64,000 nt of DNA. It comes from JANQPX01 sp965222015. GTDB taxonomy: Bacteria > Pseudomonadota > Alphaproteobacteria > Geminicoccales > Geminicoccaceae. Below are positions 16,836-25,512 of this stretch, piece by piece. Location: NCBI GenBank assembly GCA_965222015.1, contig CBDCTL010000022.1, forward strand, positions 496,001 through 560,000, given 5' to 3'. Made by a program: the position numbers and the translations under genes. Every line of letters starts with the position of its first letter. Positions within the stretch are counted from its first letter, which is position 1. A model generated the notes under the pieces. That model saw only the letters and a list, made by a program, of their open reading frames with translations, searched no databases and was not told the origin of the DNA.

Positions 16836-18140
16836 ATGATCAGGGAACGGATCGACGACTGGGCCATGACGACGATGGGGCGAGACGGAAGCCTGCTTTC
16901 GGTTCCGAAGGGGACCGTTATCTTCCGACAGGGGGATGTCGGGGACTGCGCCTATATCATCGAACGGGGCGAGGTCGAGATCGTGATCCGCGAGGGCGAC
17001 CGCTCGATCGTCCTCAACCGGCTCCGAGAGGGCGCGATCTTTGGCGAGATGGCCATCATGGATCAGGCCGTCAGGTCGGCCTCTGCGGTCGCCTCGGAAG
17101 CCTGCGAGTTCCTCATCGTGTCCCGCGAACAGCTCGCCAGCCGGATCGAACGCGCCGATCCGGTGCTCCGGCTCTGCCTGAACGTCATCTTGAAGCGCTT
17201 CCGGGACACGATCAGGAACTGGGCCAAGACCGACGAGGCGCCGGGCAGCAGCGGACCCGGCGCGACGGGGGAGGAATGCAGCCTGGCCGAGGAGGCCTTC
17301 GCAATTCGCGAGATCCGTCTGGAGCAGGAGCTCAGACGTGCGATCGATCACGGCGAGTTTCAGGTTCACTATCAACCGATCGTGACACTCGCAGACGGTC
17401 GCGTGGCCGGCTTCGAAGCGCTCATTCGCTGGTCCCATCCCGAGCGCGGTCTGGTGTCGCCCGGGCTGTTCCTGCCGACCGCCGAGGCCAACGGCCTGAT
17501 CGTCGAGATCGGACGGCTCGTGCTGACCGAAGCCTGCGCCGCGCTCGCACGCCTCGACCGCGTGGCGGCCGACGACGACCGCCGCCTCTTCATGAGCGTC
17601 AACATCAGCAGCCGGGATATCGAGGACGGCGGCTTTCTCGATCATCTCGACGACGCACTGGATCGCGGTCGCATCGATCCCGGTCAGCTCAAGCTGGAGA
17701 TCACCGAAAGCCTCCTCATGGATCAGCCTGATATTGCCAATCGCGTCCTCGGCGCCTGCAGATCCAAAGGCCTGCGCATCGCGATCGACGATTTCGGCAC
17801 GGGCTATTCCAGTCTCGGCTATCTGCACCGCTTCCCGATCGACACGCTGAAGATCGATCGCAGTTTCGTTCAGGGCATCGAGGACGGCCGGGCGGCGCGC
17901 AAGATCATCGCAGCGATCGTCGGACTCGCCCGCCAGCTCGACATGCCGATCGTCGCCGAGGGCATCGAGCAGGCCGGGCAGGCTGACTGGCTGGATGCTC
18001 GAGGCTGTCAGTACGGACAGGGATTTCTTTACGCCAAGCCGCTTACCGAGGCGCAGGCTTCATCTTTTCTTAAGGCAAACCTCCTATCGTCCTCTGACAG
18101 GAATGAGCGGGTGCGGGGTCGTGCCCGGCGACTGGCATGA
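16836..18140 (+). CDS. Cyclic-nucleotide-binding domain fused to an EAL c-di-GMP phosphodiesterase
   Basis: A 434-residue protein. Residues about 18-130 form a cNMP-binding domain with the phosphate-binding cassette IFGEMAIMDQAVRSASAVA. Residues about 165-410 form an EAL domain with all the main motifs: FEALIRW (Glu194), NISSRD, EITES, DDFGTGYSS, KIDRSF, EGIE and QGFLYAKPL. It should hydrolyse c-di-GMP to pGpG, with activity set by cAMP or cGMP. It stands divergent to an adenylate cyclase and 13 bp before a FecR gene, which it probably shares a transcript with. No membrane segment, so cytoplasmic. Confidence 0.9.
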   Translation: MIRERIDDWAMTTMGRDGSLLSVPKGTVIFRQGDVGDCAYIIERGEVEIVIREGDRSIVLNRLREGAIFGEMAIMDQAVRSASAVASEACEFLIVSREQLASRIERADPVLRLCLNVILKRFRDTIRNWAKTDEAPGSSGPGATGEECSLAEEAFAIREIRLEQELRRAIDHGEFQVHYQPIVTLADGRVAGFEALIRWSHPERGLVSPGLFLPTAEANGLIVEIGRLVLTEACAALARLDRVAADDDRRLFMSVNISSRDIEDGGFLDHLDDALDRGRIDPGQLKLEITESLLMDQPDIANRVLGACRSKGLRIAIDDFGTGYSSLGYLHRFPIDTLKIDRSFVQGIEDGRAARKIIAAIVGLARQLDMPIVAEGIEQAGQADWLDARGCQYGQGFLYAKPLTEAQASSFLKANLLSSSDRNERVRGRARRLA

Positions 18141-18153
18141 CGAAAGGAACGAC

Positions 18154-18801
18154 ATGGACATGCGAGCGGTCAGTCAGCTTCTAGCTTTCGCGGGTTTTCT
18201 CGGTCTTGCGATCCAGCCCGAGGCAGAGGCGGCGACCGCCACTGCCGCGATCGGCAAGGTCATGCAGGTGGAGCGCAAGGTCGAAGCCACCTATATCGAC
18301 GTGCCGCGTCCGCTCCGCACCAGCTCGCCGATGTTCTTCAACGACACCGTCAAGACCCACGCCAATGCCCGCTTCAAGGCGACGCTCGACGACGGCACCG
18401 AACTCACGCTCGGCGAGAATGCCCGGCTCAAGATCGATGATTTCGTCTACGATCCGAGCGGCGCCGAGGGCGAACTCTCCGTGCGCGTGCTCGCCGGTGC
18501 GTTCCTGTTCGTTGGCGGGCAGGTCGAATCGATCCCCGGCAATCGCGTGAAGATCCAGACACCGGTCGGCACGCTCGGCATCCGCGGCACCACGGTCTGG
18601 GGCGGCCGCATCGACGACGGCTACGGCGTGCTCGTTCTGGATGGCGAGGTCGATGTGACGACCGCGGGCGGCACCGTCAAGCTCCGCGCCGGCGAGGCGA
18701 CGATGATCAAGAACAGGAACGCGAAGCCGATGGCGCCTCATCAGTGGAGCGAGGAGAAGATCGGCCGTGCCGTCGAGACCATCAGCTTCCAGGAAAACTG
18801 A
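18154..18801 (+). CDS. Secreted FecR-domain protein
   Basis: A 215-residue protein with an N-terminal signal peptide (about residues 1-27, ending near AEAATA) and a FecR domain. Visible blocks are DGTELTLGENARLKIDDFVYDP, split here by family pattern into the usual polar beta strands, then IQTPVGTLGIRGTTVWGG and VTTAGGTVKLRAGE. It follows the EAL gene by 13 bp and is probably in the same operon. Together with the FecR protein at 13437 it brackets the cyclase/phosphodiesterase pair, so it may be an extracytoplasmic partner of the CHASE2 sensor. Confidence 0.8.
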   Translation: MDMRAVSQLLAFAGFLGLAIQPEAEAATATAAIGKVMQVERKVEATYIDVPRPLRTSSPMFFNDTVKTHANARFKATLDDGTELTLGENARLKIDDFVYDPSGAEGELSVRVLAGAFLFVGGQVESIPGNRVKIQTPVGTLGIRGTTVWGGRIDDGYGVLVLDGEVDVTTAGGTVKLRAGEATMIKNRNAKPMAPHQWSEEKIGRAVETISFQEN

Positions 18802-19213
18802 CGCCGCCAAGGGCCGGGATGACGTTTCATGCCGGCCCGAAGCGACGACGCCGCCATCATCGGGCGACCTCGCCGGCGAAGGCCCTCCCCACTCGATTTC
18901 GGCATGAACTCTTCGTCGCAGCCAGGCATACGCCGTCTCCCATCACCTTCCATACTGTTCGAATCTTCCGCAGGCTCGAATGGCTGCCACGTCACCGGCG
19001 ATTCAGTCTTCCGGGCAGAGATGTGGTCAGCACCATCAGACTGAAGGCGCCGCCGGCGTCGAAGCGGGCCGGGTGAGTGTCCGCAAGGCTTGACCGATTG
19101 GTTCCGGAGCATAGATGCGTTATGACCGCCGCAGGACGGCACCGATGCCGCCGTCCGGGCACCCACGATCATGCCACGCCCCGGCGCATCGCGCCGCATC
19201 TGCCGGATAAGCC
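18802..19213. other. 412-bp intergenic region, nothing recognised
   Basis: Short frames here lack coding-like composition or a ribosome binding site. I see no hairpin terminator, RNA gene or repeat. A short resemblance of 18927-18945 to one arm of the hairpin-headed repeat is too weak to claim. Confidence 0.5.
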
Positions 19214-19615
19214 ATGAAATCCTATGTTCTCGCCTGGATCGCGATCACCGTCGTCTTTCTCGTCATCGACGCCATCTGGCTGGGCCTGGTCGCGACATCG
19301 TTCTACCGCCGCCAGCTCGGCCCGCTGATGCTGGATCAGCCGAAGCTGGCGATCGCCGCCGTCTTCTATCTCATCTACGCCCTGGCGATCCTCGTGCTGG
19401 CTTCGATGCCTGCCGCGCGCGCCGCGTCACCGGTGCAGGCGCTTCTCCTCGGTGCGATTCTCGGCTTCGCGGCCTACGGCACCTACGACATCACCAACAT
19501 GGCGACGCTGAAATCATGGCCCGTCACCATGTCGCTGGTCGACATGGCCTGGGGCACCTTTCTGACCGCGGTCGCCGCCGGCGCCGGCTATCTGGCGCTC
19601 AGGCAGTTTTCCTGA
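19214..19615 (+). CDS. DUF2177 family membrane protein
   Basis: A 133-residue integral membrane protein with four predicted helices (about 4-24, 45-64, 74-92 and 105-128). The VIDAIWLG segment in helix 1, the YDITNMATLKSWP loop and the DMAWGTFL segment are typical of DUF2177. The function of this family is unknown. It stands alone; its downstream neighbour converges on it. Confidence 0.8.
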   Translation: MKSYVLAWIAITVVFLVIDAIWLGLVATSFYRRQLGPLMLDQPKLAIAAVFYLIYALAILVLASMPAARAASPVQALLLGAILGFAAYGTYDITNMATLKSWPVTMSLVDMAWGTFLTAVAAGAGYLALRQFS

Positions 19616-19635
19616 TTGTTTGCTGACCACGGCTT

Positions 19636-20511
19636 TCAGACCGCAGGCGATGGTGCGAACACCTCAAGGGCGGACGGCACGAGCTCGAAAGTCGCCGGCG
19701 TCTCGCTGGTTATCTCGCCGTCGGTGTTGATCGGCAGGGGCGTTCTGGTTTCGAGCTCGATCCTGCGCGCCCGCATGTGACGCACGTTCTCGTTCAGATC
19801 ATGGCGCCCGAAACGAAAGGCGGGCAGCGCCAGAAACAGCTGCCAGACCGAGCGCTGCTCCATCATCACCAGATCGAGCGTGCCGTCGTCGATCGCGGCA
19901 TCCGCGTGGATCGCCATGCCGCCGCCGTAGAAACGTCCGTTGCCGATGGAGATCTGGATGGCGCGCAGTCTGAAGGGGCGTCCGTCGCAGGCAATCTTAC
20001 CCTTGATCACCCGCCGTCTGGTGACCGCGCGCCAGAGACCGATGGCGTAGCCGAAAATGCCGAAGCGCGCCTTCAGGTCCCTATTCAGCTCCTTGGTGAC
20101 CTGTTCGCTGACGCCCAGGCTCGCGACGTTGAAGAAATGCTTGCCGTTGACCCGTCCCAGATCGATCGGCCGTTTCCGCCGGGCCGCGATCACCTCGGCG
20201 CAGGCTTCCAGCGATTCCGGCAGACCGAGCGTTCGCGCGAGATCATTGGCCGTGCCGAGCGGCAGGATGCCGAGCGGCCGTCCGAGCGCCAGCACGTCTT
20301 CGACGAACCTGTTCAGCGTGCCGTCGCCGCCGCCGACGATCACCATGTCGATCAGGTTCTCGCGCACGGACGCGAACACCGTGTCGAGATCGGCAGAATC
20401 GTCGGGCAGCACGAGCTCGATGTCGCTTCGCCGAAGGATCTGCAGGGCGGCCTCGATGTCCGCCCGTCCGTTCCGGCTGTTGGGATTGATCAAAAGCAAT
20501 GCGCGCGCCAT
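19636..20511 (-). CDS. YegS/diacylglycerol kinase-type lipid kinase
   Basis: A 291-residue protein of the diacylglycerol/lipid kinase catalytic family. NPNSRNG near the N-terminus and VIVGGGDGTLNRF (nucleotide-binding loop) are diagnostic, as are LPLGTANDLARTLGLP and the later INTDGE segment. It should phosphorylate a lipid or polyisoprenoid-type alcohol at the membrane using ATP. I take the ATG at 20511, preceded by GAGG; a GTG at 20526 adds five residues. Confidence 0.85.
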   Translation of the reverse strand: MARALLLINPNSRNGRADIEAALQILRRSDIELVLPDDSADLDTVFASVRENLIDMVIVGGGDGTLNRFVEDVLALGRPLGILPLGTANDLARTLGLPESLEACAEVIAARRKRPIDLGRVNGKHFFNVASLGVSEQVTKELNRDLKARFGIFGYAIGLWRAVTRRRVIKGKIACDGRPFRLRAIQISIGNGRFYGGGMAIHADAAIDDGTLDLVMMEQRSVWQLFLALPAFRFGRHDLNENVRHMRARRIELETRTPLPINTDGEITSETPATFELVPSALEVFAPSPAV

Positions 20512-20657
20512 GAACCTCGTATCCACTCACCGATGAAAGCACGCCCTTCCCGGTCGCGAACAGGCTGCGACGCCCACCTCTACCACCGATGGATGACGTC
20601 AGAAAGACCGCGGGCAGGCTCCCGGATGCTGGGATGCTGTTCGAAAAAAAAACGGAT

Positions 20658-20673
20658 TGTGATATCCGTCACG
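20658..20673. promoter_or_regulatory. Candidate CRP-type site (9 of 10 core matches)
   Basis: TGTGA-TATCCG-TCACG lies between the divergent lipid kinase (start 20511) and small ORF (start 20717). It differs from the TGTGA-N6-TCACA core in one position. It is listed because a perfect site occurs at 48049 and an adenylate cyclase is encoded in this window. Confidence 0.35.
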
Positions 20674-20716
20674 TCCCGTTCAGAAAGTCCGCTCTAACTT
20701 TCACCGATGAAGCCTG

Positions 20717-20938
20717 GTGAAAACCGATGGAAAGGGCATCATCATGGTCATGAGCGGTGAAGCATCCGAGAAAACCTGCATCCGCGGCGAGCGCGTCGAC
20801 AATCTCTACGATCGGGACCTCGCCGAGAAGGCCGAGATCGATCTTCTGACCCGGATCGCGAAGGCGGGCTTCAAGAGCTTCTCGCTCGCCTGGCTCATGG
20901 TCGACCGTCAGTGGCAGATCGTCGCCTTCGCCGAATAA
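20717..20938 (+). CDS. Small hypothetical protein
   Basis: A protein of 73 residues from a GTG at 20717, or 64 from the ATG at 20744. No domain recognised. It is charged in its first half (SEKTCIRGERVDNLYDRD) and ends with a more hydrophobic segment (FSLAWLMVDRQWQIVAF). The codon pattern is regular for this genome and it sits in an own intergenic space after a possible CRP-type site. Function unknown; expression not certain. Confidence 0.45.
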   Translation: MKTDGKGIIMVMSGEASEKTCIRGERVDNLYDRDLAEKAEIDLLTRIAKAGFKSFSLAWLMVDRQWQIVAFAE

Positions 20939-21063
20939 CCGGCCACCCGCGGGATGGCCGGAACGACCTCGCCTGATCGTGTCCCGTTTTTTCTGGCTCG
21001 GCCTCGCACTGCCCTTCGATTCTGCTAGGCTGGAAGCCCTTCTCGATCAGCGGGGCAGGTCCG

Positions 21064-22257
21064 ATGCTCAGTCGCAGAACCTTCGTCGGAACCGGGACGG
21101 CCGCCGGCCTCGGCGCCGTCGTCCGGCCAACCGAGGCGGCCGCCCAGGCCATCATCCGCCGTCACGTCACCCTCGGCGGGACGGGTCTCGAAGTTTCGGA
21201 AATCGGCTTCGGTTCCGCGAGCTCGCAGGATGCCTCGCTGATCCGTCACGCCCTCGATCGCGGCGTCAACTTCTTCGACACTGCCGAAAGCTACCGCTTC
21301 GGCTGGTCAGAAGAGGCGATGGGCGAAGGCCTGAAGGGCGTTCCGCGCGACCGTTTCGTGCTGACCTCCAAGACCAAGGCCGGCGCCTCCGACAGCGAAG
21401 CCGAGATGATGACAGCGCTCGAGGGCAGCCTCCGGCGGCTGCAGACCGACTATCTCGACATCTACTTCAATCACGCCGTCAACAACGTCGACCGTATGAA
21501 GAACGAGGCCTGGGCGCGCTTCACCGAACGCGCGGTGGCCGAGGGCAAGATCCGATTTCGCGGCATGTCCGGCCATGGCAGCCGGCTCGCCCGATGCCTC
21601 GATTATGCGATCGACAACGACCTCGTCGACGTCATCCTCTGCGCCTACAGCTTCGGCGAGGATCCGGATCTCTACGCGAAACTTCGCCACACCTTCCACT
21701 TCGTCGCCATCCAGTCCGACCTGCCGCCGGTGCTGGACAAGGCGCGCGAAAAGAACATCGGCGTGATCGCCATGAAAACGCTGATGGGTGCCAGGCTGAA
21801 CGACATGCGGCCGTTCGAAGCCGAAGGCAGGACCTACGCGCAGGCGGCCCTTCGCTGGGTGCTCTCCAGCCCGCGCGTCGACGCCGCCCTCATCTCCATG
21901 ACCAGCTTCGACAACATCGACGAATATGTTGGCGCGTCCGGCCAGGACGACGAACGGGCAGGGGACGCAGCCCTGCTCGGCCGCTACGCCGCCCTCCAGT
22001 CGAGCCGCTATTGCCGCCATGGCTGCGATCGCTGCGAAGGTGCCTGCCCCGAAGGCGTCGCGATCGCCGAGATCCTTCGAACCCGGATGTACGACGTCGA
22101 CTACGGCAATCCCGCACTTGCGGTCGAGGACTACGCCAAGCTCGATGGCGGCGCCGAGGCCTGCCTGACCTGCGCGCATCAGGCCTGCACCGGCGCCTGC
22201 CCGTTCGGCATTCCGATCCCGGACTTCACGATCGACGCCGCGCGTCGCCTGGGCTGA
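21064..22257 (+). CDS. Tat-exported aldo/keto reductase with C-terminal iron-sulfur-type cysteine clusters
   Basis: A 397-residue protein. SRRTFVG at residues 3-9 followed by a hydrophobic stretch is a twin-arginine signal. The AKR barrel follows, with the Asp/Tyr segment (FFDTAESYRFG), a lysine in VLTSKTK and His in YFNHAV, so the catalytic tetrad looks intact. The last ~80 residues hold two Cys groups, CRHGCDRCEGACP and CLTCAHQACTGACP, each suited to one [4Fe-4S] cluster. AKR proteins with such C-termini are known, but substrates are mostly unknown. Export suggests a periplasmic redox role. The gene 15 bp downstream encodes a membrane protein. Confidence 0.85.
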   Translation: MLSRRTFVGTGTAAGLGAVVRPTEAAAQAIIRRHVTLGGTGLEVSEIGFGSASSQDASLIRHALDRGVNFFDTAESYRFGWSEEAMGEGLKGVPRDRFVLTSKTKAGASDSEAEMMTALEGSLRRLQTDYLDIYFNHAVNNVDRMKNEAWARFTERAVAEGKIRFRGMSGHGSRLARCLDYAIDNDLVDVILCAYSFGEDPDLYAKLRHTFHFVAIQSDLPPVLDKAREKNIGVIAMKTLMGARLNDMRPFEAEGRTYAQAALRWVLSSPRVDAALISMTSFDNIDEYVGASGQDDERAGDAALLGRYAALQSSRYCRHGCDRCEGACPEGVAIAEILRTRMYDVDYGNPALAVEDYAKLDGGAEACLTCAHQACTGACPFGIPIPDFTIDAARRLG

Positions 22258-22271
22258 GGCCCAAGCCTTCG

Positions 22272-22652
22272 ATGATCCGCTTTCTCGCCCACTGGCTGAT
22301 CCTGCTCGCCGCCTGGACCCTGACGATCAAATTCGCCTTTCCGATCGCCTATGATGCCGCCTACGGCCACCCGGTCGGCACCCACATCTACTGGGATTTC
22401 TGGTGGGTCGTTCACCTCTGGCTGGCCTTTGCGCTCCTGAACTGGCAGCCCTACAGCTACTGGCTCGCGATCGCCGTCTCGATCGTCGAGATCGTCATCA
22501 TCGTCACCAAGTTCGCCCTGTTCTTCCAGGCGCCGGACTGGACGCTCTGGCAGACCAACTGGTTCGTCAACAAGCTGTTCGTGCTGGCCTGCTTCCTCGT
22601 TCTGCTCGGCTATCTCGGCACGAGAAGACGATCCTTCGCCGAGGCGTCCTGA
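22272..22652 (+). CDS. Small integral membrane protein
   Basis: A 126-residue protein with about four hydrophobic helices (residues about 4-28, 43-60, 62-85 and 96-115) and many Trp and Tyr residues (WDFWWVVHLW). No family recognised. It follows the Tat-exported aldo/keto reductase by 14 bp and is probably co-transcribed, so it could be a membrane partner for electron transfer. That link is inference from position only. Confidence 0.65.
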   Translation: MIRFLAHWLILLAAWTLTIKFAFPIAYDAAYGHPVGTHIYWDFWWVVHLWLAFALLNWQPYSYWLAIAVSIVEIVIIVTKFALFFQAPDWTLWQTNWFVNKLFVLACFLVLLGYLGTRRRSFAEAS

Positions 22653-22729
22653 CCCATGCCCCAGCTCCCGAGCCCGATCTATCCGAGCGACCGCGTCCGC
22701 CGGTCGCCTGACTTTACCGGAGTCGTCTC

Positions 22730-24367
22730 ATGAAGGGTGCCGAACTGTTCGTCCGCTGTCTCGAAAACGAGGGTGTCGACTACATCTTCGGCGTGCCGGG
22801 CGAGGAGAACATCGACGTGATGGACGCGCTGATCGGTAGTTCCATCACCTTCGTCACCACCCGTCACGAGCAGGGTGCCGCCTTCATCGCCGATGTCTAC
22901 GGCCGCCTGACCGGCCGTGCCGGCGTCTGCCTCTCGACCCTGGGCCCGGGCGCCACCAATCTGGTGACCGGCGTCGCCGACGCCAATATGGATCGCGCGC
23001 CCGTGGTCGCCATCGCCGGGCAGGGGGCCACCACGCGCATGCACAAGGAGAGCCATCAGATCCTGGATCTGGTGAATCTGTTCGAGCCGATCTCCAAATA
23101 TTCGACCCAGATCCGCGAGCCGGAGATCATTCCGGAAATCGTCAGAAAGGCGTTCAAGACGGCCGAGGCCGAAAAACCCGGCTGCAGCTTTCTGGACTTT
23201 CCGGAAAACATCGCGGGCGCCGATCCCGCAGCCCACGCCATGCCGCTCAAGGTCCAGTCGCCGACCCCGCCCACGGCACCCGACGGAAAATGCGCGCAGG
23301 TCGCGGAGATGATCTCCAGGGCCGATGCACCGGTGATCATGGCGGGCAACGGCGTCATTCGAGGAAGGGCCTCGAACGCTCTGGTCGACGCCGCGGAAAA
23401 GCTGAACGTCCCGGTCGCGACCACCTTCATGGCCAAAGGCGTCATTCCCTTCAGCCACCCCCTGTCCCTGGGTGCGATCGGCCTGCAGGCACATGACTAC
23501 GTCACCTTCGGCTTCGACAAGGCGGACCTCGTGATCTGCGTCGGCGTCGACATGGTCGAGTATCACCCGCGACTCTGGAACCCGGATCGCGACAAGGCGA
23601 TCGTCCACATCGACGAGAGCCCGGCTGAGGTTGATGCGCACTATATCTTGGAGGCCGGGGTCATCGGCCGAATCGAGGACAGCCTCACCCGCATCGCCGC
23701 CAAGGCCGAGCGCCGGCCGGATGCGCCGCTGCACAAGCTTCACGACGTGATCACCAGGGAGATCGGCGAGTATCGGGACGACACCGCCTTTCCCGTGAAG
23801 CCGCAGAAGATCATCTGGGATCTTCGCCAGGCGCTCGACGCCGAGGACATCGTCATCTCCGACGTCGGCGCACACAAGATGTGGATGGCGCGCATGTATC
23901 AGGCCGAGGCGCCCAACACCTGCATCATCTCCAATGGCTTCGCCTCGATGGGCATAGCCCTTCCGGGCGCGATCGCTGCGAAGCTGGCGAAGCCCGACAG
24001 GAACGCCGTCGCCGTCTGCGGCGATGCCGGTTTCCTGATGAACAATCAGGAGATCGAAACCGCCATGCGGCTCGGTCTCGACTTCGTGGTCCTGATCTTC
24101 GACGACAGCAAATACGGCCTGATCGAGTGGCACCAGAACCGCCATTTCGGCCGCGCCACGGGCATCGAATTCACCAATCCCGACTTCGTCAAATTCGCCG
24201 AGAGCTTCGGTGCCAAGGGCTATCGGGTCGAGCGCACCGAGGATCTCCTGCCGACCCTGAAAACGGCGCTCGGCGACGGCACGGTCTCGATCGTCGACTG
24301 TCCCATCGACTATGGCGAGAACATGAAGCTCACGGAAAAGCTCGGCAATCTGGTCTCGCCGATCTAG
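22730..24367 (+). CDS. Acetolactate synthase large subunit-like TPP enzyme
   Basis: A 545-residue thiamine diphosphate enzyme in three domains. The catalytic glutamate is present in TTRHEQGAAFIADVYGRLTG near residue 45, and the TPP/Mg motif is VCGDAGFLMN near residue 430. The close start (MKGAELFVRCLENEGVDYIFGVPGEEN) resembles catabolic AlsS-type acetolactate synthases. It would condense two pyruvates to acetolactate. No small regulatory subunit gene follows. Glyoxylate carboligase was considered because of the ureide pathway, but that enzyme lacks this glutamate. Confidence 0.8.
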   Translation: MKGAELFVRCLENEGVDYIFGVPGEENIDVMDALIGSSITFVTTRHEQGAAFIADVYGRLTGRAGVCLSTLGPGATNLVTGVADANMDRAPVVAIAGQGATTRMHKESHQILDLVNLFEPISKYSTQIREPEIIPEIVRKAFKTAEAEKPGCSFLDFPENIAGADPAAHAMPLKVQSPTPPTAPDGKCAQVAEMISRADAPVIMAGNGVIRGRASNALVDAAEKLNVPVATTFMAKGVIPFSHPLSLGAIGLQAHDYVTFGFDKADLVICVGVDMVEYHPRLWNPDRDKAIVHIDESPAEVDAHYILEAGVIGRIEDSLTRIAAKAERRPDAPLHKLHDVITREIGEYRDDTAFPVKPQKIIWDLRQALDAEDIVISDVGAHKMWMARMYQAEAPNTCIISNGFASMGIALPGAIAAKLAKPDRNAVAVCGDAGFLMNNQEIETAMRLGLDFVVLIFDDSKYGLIEWHQNRHFGRATGIEFTNPDFVKFAESFGAKGYRVERTEDLLPTLKTALGDGTVSIVDCPIDYGENMKLTEKLGNLVSPI

Positions 24368-24383
24368 TGGTGCGACCGTATCA

Positions 24384-24450
24384 GTGGTGTGACCACATCA
24401 TCGGGTTCCTGCCGTCACCGTCAGCTTCGCCGTATGCGGCCAAGTCTTGA
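24384..24450. repeat. Copy A of the ~75-bp hairpin-headed repeat
   Basis: The hairpin GTGGTGTGACCAC at 24384-24396 is followed 36 nt later by GTATGCGGCC at 24432, the same arrangement and spacing as at 30346-30550. A partial second hairpin head (GTGGTGCGACC) lies just before it at 24367. The copy sits between two convergent genes. Confidence 0.75.
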
Positions 24451-24496
24451 GCGCGTCGGCAGGAGTCTTTCGGATCGAACGCGCCATTGACGACGG

Positions 24497-25474
24497 TCAT
24501 GCCACCCGGTCGTTCGGCTCCTCGCCCGCGAAGAAGGCGAGCGCGTTGTTCAGCACGCGCATGCCCATGGCTTCCCGGGTTTCGGTGGTGGCGCTGCCGA
24601 GATGGGGCAGGAGCACGACATTCTCCATCGAGAGAAGGGCTTCGGTCACCTGGGGCTCGCGCTCGAATACGTCGAGGCCGGCACCCGCGATAGTTTCCGC
24701 GTGAAGCGCCTCCACCAGCGCCGCCTCGTCGACGATGTCGCCGCGCGCGGTGTTGATCAGAAAAGCGCTCGCCTTCATCGAGGCCAGGCGTCCGGCATCG
24801 ACGAGATGGCGGTTTTCGGGCGTAGCCGGGCAGTGGATCGAGACGAAATCGGCGCTCTCGAAGACCTTTTCCGGACTGTCCGCGAGGGTGACGCCGAGTT
24901 CGGCGAGCCGCTCGGCCGGCGGCGGGAAGGGATCGTAGGCGAGGACTTCCATGTCGAAGCCGCGGCTCGCCTTTCTCGCCATGGCGCCGCCGATGCGGCC
25001 GAGGCCGATCAGCCCCAGCGTCTTGCCGGTGACCTGGGTGCCCATCATGTGGGTCGGCCGCCAGCCGGTCCAGGCGCCGGCGCGCACATGGCGATCACCC
25101 TCGCCGAGACGCCGCGCGACCGCGAGCAGGAGCGACATGGCGAGATCGGCGGTGGCGTCGGTCAGAACGTCCGGCGTGTTGGTCACAACGATCCCGCACG
25201 CCTTCGCCGCCTCGATGTCGATATTGTTGAAGCCGACGCCGAAATTGCCGATCAGCCGGCAGCGCAGCGGTTCGGCGGCCAGCACGTCGGCGTCGATTTT
25301 GTCCGTCACGGTCGGAAAGAGCGCATCCGCGCGGGTCAGCGCGTCCATGAGTCCCGCCTTGTCGAGTGCTTTGTCTTCGGCGTTGAGCTCGACGTCGAAA
25401 TGTTTCCGCAATTCTTTCTCGACCGCTTCCGGCCAGCGGCGGGTGACGACGACCTTGGGCTTGCTCATGAACAT
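24497..25474 (-). CDS. D-2-hydroxyacid dehydrogenase (glyoxylate/hydroxypyruvate reductase type)
   Basis: A 325-residue NAD(P)-dependent D-isomer 2-hydroxyacid dehydrogenase. The dinucleotide motif is LGLIGLGRIGGAMA. The catalytic Arg (INTARGD), Glu (FEREPQ) and His (LLPHLGSAT) are all present. Glyoxylate or hydroxypyruvate reductase is the usual activity for this subgroup, but other 2-ketoacids are possible. The ATG at 25474 follows AGGAG. It is the last gene of a run of minus-strand genes and follows the ketopantoate-reductase-like gene by 38 bp. Confidence 0.85.
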   Translation of the reverse strand: MFMSKPKVVVTRRWPEAVEKELRKHFDVELNAEDKALDKAGLMDALTRADALFPTVTDKIDADVLAAEPLRCRLIGNFGVGFNNIDIEAAKACGIVVTNTPDVLTDATADLAMSLLLAVARRLGEGDRHVRAGAWTGWRPTHMMGTQVTGKTLGLIGLGRIGGAMARKASRGFDMEVLAYDPFPPPAERLAELGVTLADSPEKVFESADFVSIHCPATPENRHLVDAGRLASMKASAFLINTARGDIVDEAALVEALHAETIAGAGLDVFEREPQVTEALLSMENVVLLPHLGSATTETREAMGMRVLNNALAFFAGEEPNDRVA

Positions 25475-25512
25475 GGTCTCCTGGGTGAAGGGCCTTTGTC
25501 AGGCGCGCGCGA

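Noticed and set aside
14649..17828. A 1059-residue minus-strand open frame overlapping the cyclase gene and running antisense through the EAL gene
   Set aside because: It is a different frame of the cyclase gene and antisense to the EAL gene, both of which have full sets of catalytic motifs. Its Arg/Ala/Gly-rich translation shows no family pattern and reflects high GC content.
18920..18950. A further copy of the hairpin-headed repeat (GCATACGCCGTCTCCC)
   Set aside because: Only about 16 bases resemble one arm; neither the hairpin nor the flanking block is present.
22690..22725. Hairpin GCGACCG/CGGTCGC followed by CTGACTTTACC as another repeat copy
   Set aside because: The stem and the GACTT are suggestive, but the GTATGC block is missing and the overlap with the ribosome binding region of the next gene gives another reason for conservation.
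22730..24367. Glyoxylate carboligase (would complete the glyoxylate route of the ureide pathway)
   Set aside because: The catalytic glutamate in TRHEQGAA is present; glyoxylate carboligase has a non-acidic residue there. The sequence reads as acetolactate synthase-like.
24384..24396. Reading GTGGTGTGACCAC-type palindromes as FadR/GntR operators
   Set aside because: The same palindrome is always followed by a second conserved block at fixed distance and occurs beside unrelated genes, in one case between convergent ends. A dispersed repeat explains this better.
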